Shown here piece after piece: positions 60,916 to 64,000 of a stretch of DNA of 64,000 nt (within the stretch, counting starts at the first letter, position 1; each line of letters starts with the position of its first letter). Below the pieces are notes generated by a model that saw only the letters and a program-made list of their open reading frames with translations, was not told where the DNA came from and made no database searches. The DNA is from Enterococcus pallens ATCC BAA-351. Lineage in GTDB: Bacteria > Bacillota > Bacilli > Lactobacillales > Enterococcaceae. A program made the position numbers and the translations under genes. The stretch is from NCBI RefSeq assembly GCF_000407485.1, contig NZ_ASWD01000001.1:310001-374000 (forward strand), in the 5' to 3' direction.

Positions 60916-61782
60916 TTAAGCCTCCTCCCTGAAATAATATAAATACAGATCCTCTAAGGTGGGCCTTACCTGCCTCGCCTTTTCATTTGGTGCTGTCTCA
61001 CTGACAATGCGCAAGACTGTGCCACGCTCGGTATTTTTTTGATTACTGATGGTATAGGTCAGCTCATAGCCGGTTACTTCACTTTCTCTTACTTCTACTT
61101 CCCAAACAGAATGGTCAATTTCCTGAATTAAGCGCTGTGCCGTACCGCGATTTTTTAGCTTTCCTTTTTTTAAAATCAGTAATTCATCGGCAATATATTC
61201 CACATCAGAAACGATATGAGTGGACAAAATTACGATTTTCTCTTGTGAAAACGAAGAAATCAAATTTCGAAAGCGAACACGTTCCTTGGGATCCAATCCA
61301 CTAGTAGGTTCATCTAAGATCAAAACTTCCGGATCATTTAATAAAGCCTGTGCAATGCCCAACCGTTGCTTCATTCCGCCCGAAAATTTCTTGATTCGCT
61401 TGTTCTTCACAGTTTCTAACCCGACCTTGTTCAGCAGGTCATTACTTTTACGCTTAGCCACAGTGGGATTAAGTCCCTTCAACGCTGCGATATACAGCAT
61501 AAATTTCATGGCGGTAAATTCAGGATAATAACTAAAATCCTGCGGCAAAAACCCTAAAATGGTGCGAAATTCTTGGCTGTTGGCATCGGTATTTTTGCGA
61601 TTGTACAAAACCTCCCCTTCATTGGCATTAATCAACCCGCAAATAATCCGAAACAAGGTGGTTTTTCCTGAGCCATTGGAGCCCAGAAGCCCATACACTC
61701 CGGGAGTCAAACTGAAGGAAACATTATCCAAAACAGTGGTTCCTTCGTATTTTTTAGTAATATTCATTAATTCCAGCTTCAT
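60916..61782 (-). CDS. ABC transporter ATP-binding protein
   Basis: A 288-residue ATPase with Walker A GSNGSGKTT (about 34-42), Q-loop FLPQDF, signature FSGGMKQRLGIAQA, Walker B VLILDEPTSGLD and switch His in LSTHI. The C-terminal 70 residues form the extension typical of bacitracin-type or ABC-2 exporters. It overlaps the upstream membrane protein gene by four bases and is followed by the permease gene. Confidence 0.92.
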   Translation of the reverse strand: MKLELMNITKKYEGTTVLDNVSFSLTPGVYGLLGSNGSGKTTLFRIICGLINANEGEVLYNRKNTDANSQEFRTILGFLPQDFSYYPEFTAMKFMLYIAALKGLNPTVAKRKSNDLLNKVGLETVKNKRIKKFSGGMKQRLGIAQALLNDPEVLILDEPTSGLDPKERVRFRNLISSFSQEKIVILSTHIVSDVEYIADELLILKKGKLKNRGTAQRLIQEIDHSVWEVEVRESEVTGYELTYTISNQKNTERGTVLRIVSETAPNEKARQVRPTLEDLYLYYFREEA

Positions 61783-62534
61783 GTTAATTCCCTTCCAATT
61801 CTTCTTGTACTTTTTAAAATAATCATGGCTACTATCAAACCAGTCGCAAAAAAGCTGCTTAACCAGATGGATATATTCGCCTCATATAAATCAAATTTGA
61901 GTAAGATTCCCCAGATCACTGCGACACTTGCGCCAGAAGTCAGCCATAGCAAAATGCGGAAGCTTTGTGTATTCCAGGTCGTTAAAACGGACAACACGAC
62001 AATCGTGCAGCAATTCATTGGTACCAGCAAATACAAGGCACATTTCCAAAATGTCAGCATTAAAAATCCCTGTCCCGCTAGCGAAATCCCCATTACAAAA
62101 AACAATTCGAACAAACCAAAAATCAGAAATTTCGCTAACAGCTGTTGATCGAGATTGTACTTTAAGGTCTGTTCCAGCTCCCACGTACCATAGGAGAAGC
62201 TTTTCAGCAGCTCATCTGTAAACAGCAGCAACGAGAAGGAGACCAATACTGTCAAGCTAGCCAGCAAAATACTCCAGTCATAATACATAGCGAAACCTCC
62301 CTGCTGAAAAACAGCTAAAAAGCCGACAATTCCAACAAATAGCGCGATCTGCTTGATCCAGATTGCGGCGGGAATAAAACGCAAAGTAATGGCTAATAAG
62401 TTGAAAAAGGAGTGGCGAGTATACTGCTGCTTTTCCATCAAACGTTTACCTACAGTAATTACTTGTCGTTTGGCTTCTTCATTGGTTGCAATTTTTTGTT
62501 GCAGCACTAGTTTCTTTAGTTTTTCTTCATTCAA
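61779..62534 (-). CDS. Membrane protein of the sigma factor/ABC operon
   Basis: A 251-residue protein with a charged cytoplasmic N-terminus (MNEEKLKKLVLQQKIATNEE and onward, about 50 residues) and six membrane helices. It has no zinc-binding anti-sigma motif, but its place directly after the sigma factor gene (overlap of eight bases) suggests that it is an anti-sigma-like regulator or a permease partner. I recognise no named family. Confidence 0.72.
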   Translation of the reverse strand: MNEEKLKKLVLQQKIATNEEAKRQVITVGKRLMEKQQYTRHSFFNLLAITLRFIPAAIWIKQIALFVGIVGFLAVFQQGGFAMYYDWSILLASLTVLVSFSLLLFTDELLKSFSYGTWELEQTLKYNLDQQLLAKFLIFGLFELFFVMGISLAGQGFLMLTFWKCALYLLVPMNCCTIVVLSVLTTWNTQSFRILLWLTSGASVAVIWGILLKFDLYEANISIWLSSFFATGLIVAMIILKSTRRIGRELT

Positions 62535-63132
62535 AGTAAAGAGCCTCCTTGTCTAACAGTTTGCTTAGCTTCTTGATTCCTTGGTTAATCCTTGATTGCG
62601 CAGTGGGCACACTAACTTCGGTCATTTTGGCGATTTCCTTCACCTTTAAGTCATGATAGAATTTTAAGATAATCGCTTCTCTTTGAATATCCGGCAGCTG
62701 GTTTAATGCCTGCTGGATTTCATCGGAACGCTCTTCTTCACTAATCAGCTGAAGAGAGCTTTTTTGTTGCTGATCTGGAAGATAGTCTGCTAATTCTGTC
62801 AGGTCAAATTTTTTCTTACTATAATAGTTATTGCAGGTATTCACCGCGATGGTAAATAAATAATTGAAAAATTTTCCGGTGAACTGATACTTATCGATGC
62901 TTTTTATCAGCTTCAGAAAAATATCCTGCGTCAAATCCTCCGCCAGCTTAACCTGTCCGAAGCATCTTCTAAAGCAATAGGAGTAAATCGTTTGATAATA
63001 ACGCTCAACTAAAAGCTCCCACGCCTCGGGATCGCCTTTTTTAATTTTAAGCACCAGCAAATAATCTTTGATAAGTATCACCCTCTTTCTAAATTCCTCA
63101 CTATATAGTAACAAACCCGCAGCTAAAATCAT
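62527..63132 (-). CDS. RNA polymerase sigma factor, sigma-70 (ECF-like)
   Basis: Region 2 is visible from about residue 33 (KKGDPEAWELLVERYYQTIY...LAEDLTQDIFLKLI) and region 4 at the C-terminus (ALNQLPDIQREAIILKFYHD, then LKVKEIAKMTEVSVPTAQSR). It is a short ECF-type sigma factor. The frame opens at an ATG (63132) without a ribosome-binding site; the family pattern suggests a start further in, such as the GTG at 63081. First gene of the ABC operon; it probably drives this operon in response to envelope stress. Confidence 0.87.
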   Translation of the reverse strand: MILAAGLLLYSEEFRKRVILIKDYLLVLKIKKGDPEAWELLVERYYQTIYSYCFRRCFGQVKLAEDLTQDIFLKLIKSIDKYQFTGKFFNYLFTIAVNTCNNYYSKKKFDLTELADYLPDQQQKSSLQLISEEERSDEIQQALNQLPDIQREAIILKFYHDLKVKEIAKMTEVSVPTAQSRINQGIKKLSKLLDKEALYFE

Positions 63133-63332
63133 TTAATTTTTTTTGCTACCTTCGAATTTTCCTCCTTCCCTGCTCACTATTAATGAACCGCTGACGTTCA
63201 AAAATCATTTAACTCAGCGAAACTTTTTTTGCCAATCAGGTAAAAAAATGAGCCATTTAGGAAATAGGCCTCGTTTTTTGCCTGATGGATGCTAAACTTT
63301 AGTCAGAAATCATCGTTAAGGAGGAAACAAAA

Positions 63333-63698
63333 ATGAACACATTTTTAACTACTATCATCAATTTAGCAATTTTAATTGCCTTGGTTTATTGGAATCATAA
63401 AGTTGAAACGACTGGAACCAAAGAAGAAAAAAGACTTCACCAACAATCGATTGTCGGAACCGCAAAGCTGCTGGTCTTTTTTGCTCTGCTAGGGTTAGGC
63501 TTTGATCTCTTCAAAACTCTTTGCCATTTGTTGGGCTTAATCAAGGATGCCCCTGTTTTAACACCTAACTTAACTGTCAGCTTGATTGCGGTCGTAATCA
63601 TTTACTTCTTTCTCTCTGATTACTATAAAAAACCTGAGTCTGAACGTAAAAAGCTAAAAAAATCGATGTATTTTTGGGATAATAAGCCCTTACAGTAA
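63333..63698 (+). CDS. Uncharacterised membrane protein (121 aa)
   Basis: A 121-residue protein with three hydrophobic helices (about residues 3-20, 44-68 and 78-95) and a basic C-terminal tail with SERKKLKKSMYFWDNKP. Strong ribosome-binding site AAGGAGG and own terminator. It is divergent from the sigma factor operon. No family recognised. Confidence 0.75.
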   Translation: MNTFLTTIINLAILIALVYWNHKVETTGTKEEKRLHQQSIVGTAKLLVFFALLGLGFDLFKTLCHLLGLIKDAPVLTPNLTVSLIAVVIIYFFLSDYYKKPESERKKLKKSMYFWDNKPLQ

Positions 63699-63712
63699 AC
63701 TCGTTCTTAAAC

Positions 63713-63747
63713 GGCTAAATTTTTTCATTAAAATTTAGCCCTTTTTT
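63713..63747 (+). terminator. Terminator of the 121-aa membrane protein gene
   Basis: GGCTAAATTTT pairs perfectly with AAAATTTAGCC across six bases, followed by six T. Confidence 0.88.
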
Positions 63748-63877
63748 GCTAAAAAAGCCCTCAGCTTTTTTGTGTAAGATTTAAATGATAAAACTCTCAT
63801 CATAATCTCCTTTAAATTTAGTCTAGAATGTGCTAACATTTGCTTTAAATTTGAAGGAAGAAAAGAGGCAAAAGCGT

Positions 63878-64000
63878 ATGATGGACTGGATTCTACTGTT
63901 TGTAACCAGCGTCTTTTGGTGGGTGATTTTTCCATTTACCTTTGACATCGCCAAGTCAAATAATCGTTATCGGTGTAATTCAGTGCTAGGATTCCGTTCA
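63878..64000 (+). CDS. Membrane protein (partial, N-terminal 41 codons)
   Basis: The frame begins MMDWILLFVTSVFWWVIFPF behind AAGAGG and runs off the right edge. One hydrophobic helix is followed by RYRCNSVLGFRS. The piece is too short to assign; the N-S-x-x-G-x-R pattern faintly recalls SdpI-type proteins. Confidence 0.55.
   Translation, partial: MMDWILLFVTSVFWWVIFPFTFDIAKSNNRYRCNSVLGFRS

Noticed and set aside
61825-62221. Overlapping plus- and minus-strand frames of about 100 codons across the sigma operon membrane protein gene
   Set aside because: They are shadows of that gene; their start signals and composition are poor.

Overview
The window is low-GC Gram-positive DNA and most resembles Enterococcus or a close relative in the Lactobacillales. 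The main pointers are a complete WxL surface-protein locus (two WxL proteins, a DUF916/DUF3324 WxL-interacting protein, a small LPXTG protein), a BglG/RAT-controlled beta-glucoside PTS operon, ECF-type vitamin/nucleoside-like uptake genes, strong GGAGG ribosome-binding sites, occasional TTG/GTG starts, and many small regulator-transporter pairs. No rRNA, tRNA, CRISPR array or insertion sequence was seen. The window is chromosomal in character, with two mildly accessory zones.

Layout. 0-10.4 kb: end of a PHP phosphatase gene, a YeiH-type exporter with a divergent LysR regulator, a pentapeptide protein, yjdF behind a probable yjdF-motif riboswitch, an alpha-carbonic anhydrase, small membrane proteins, a Crp/SDR pair followed by a broken MarR gene, and a MarR/SRPBCC pair with a clear operator. 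10.5-14.8 kb: bglF-bglA-bglG, transcribed leftward behind a RAT/terminator switch. 15-21 kb: a CPBP protease, two TetR regulators, and a MacB/FtsX-type exporter facing its TetR repressor across a 25-bp palindrome.

21-33 kb is a decay zone. It holds a dead copy of a PLP-dependent dehydratase whose intact copy lies 5 kb away, several alpha/beta hydrolases (one with an in-frame amber codon, one frameshifted in a poly-A tract), remnants of two other genes, and a TetR gene that shares a 29-bp operator with the dead esterase. 33.3-41.8 kb: the WxL locus with its winged-helix regulator and, upstream, a tyrosine recombinase. The recombinase gene is bracketed by two copies of a core-type site in inverted orientation. 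42.2-46.5 kb: a LytTR response regulator followed by three overlapping AgrC-like kinase genes, one of which has no ATPase domain. 47-49.5 kb: a TetR-controlled DrrAB-type exporter with three copies of one operator.

50.9-59.5 kb looks like a nucleoside salvage unit: ECF S-T-A-A transporter, MFS transporter, nucleoside hydrolase and ribokinase on the minus strand, facing a single-protein fusion of a LacI repressor and a ribokinase, with two LacI-type palindromes between them. 59.7-63.1 kb: an ECF-like sigma factor operon with an ABC-2 exporter. The last bases begin another membrane protein.

The points most worth following are the recombinase bracketed by inverted core sites beside the WxL operon, the three-kinase/one-regulator module with complementary kinase defects, and the LacI-ribokinase fusion controlling a riboside operon.
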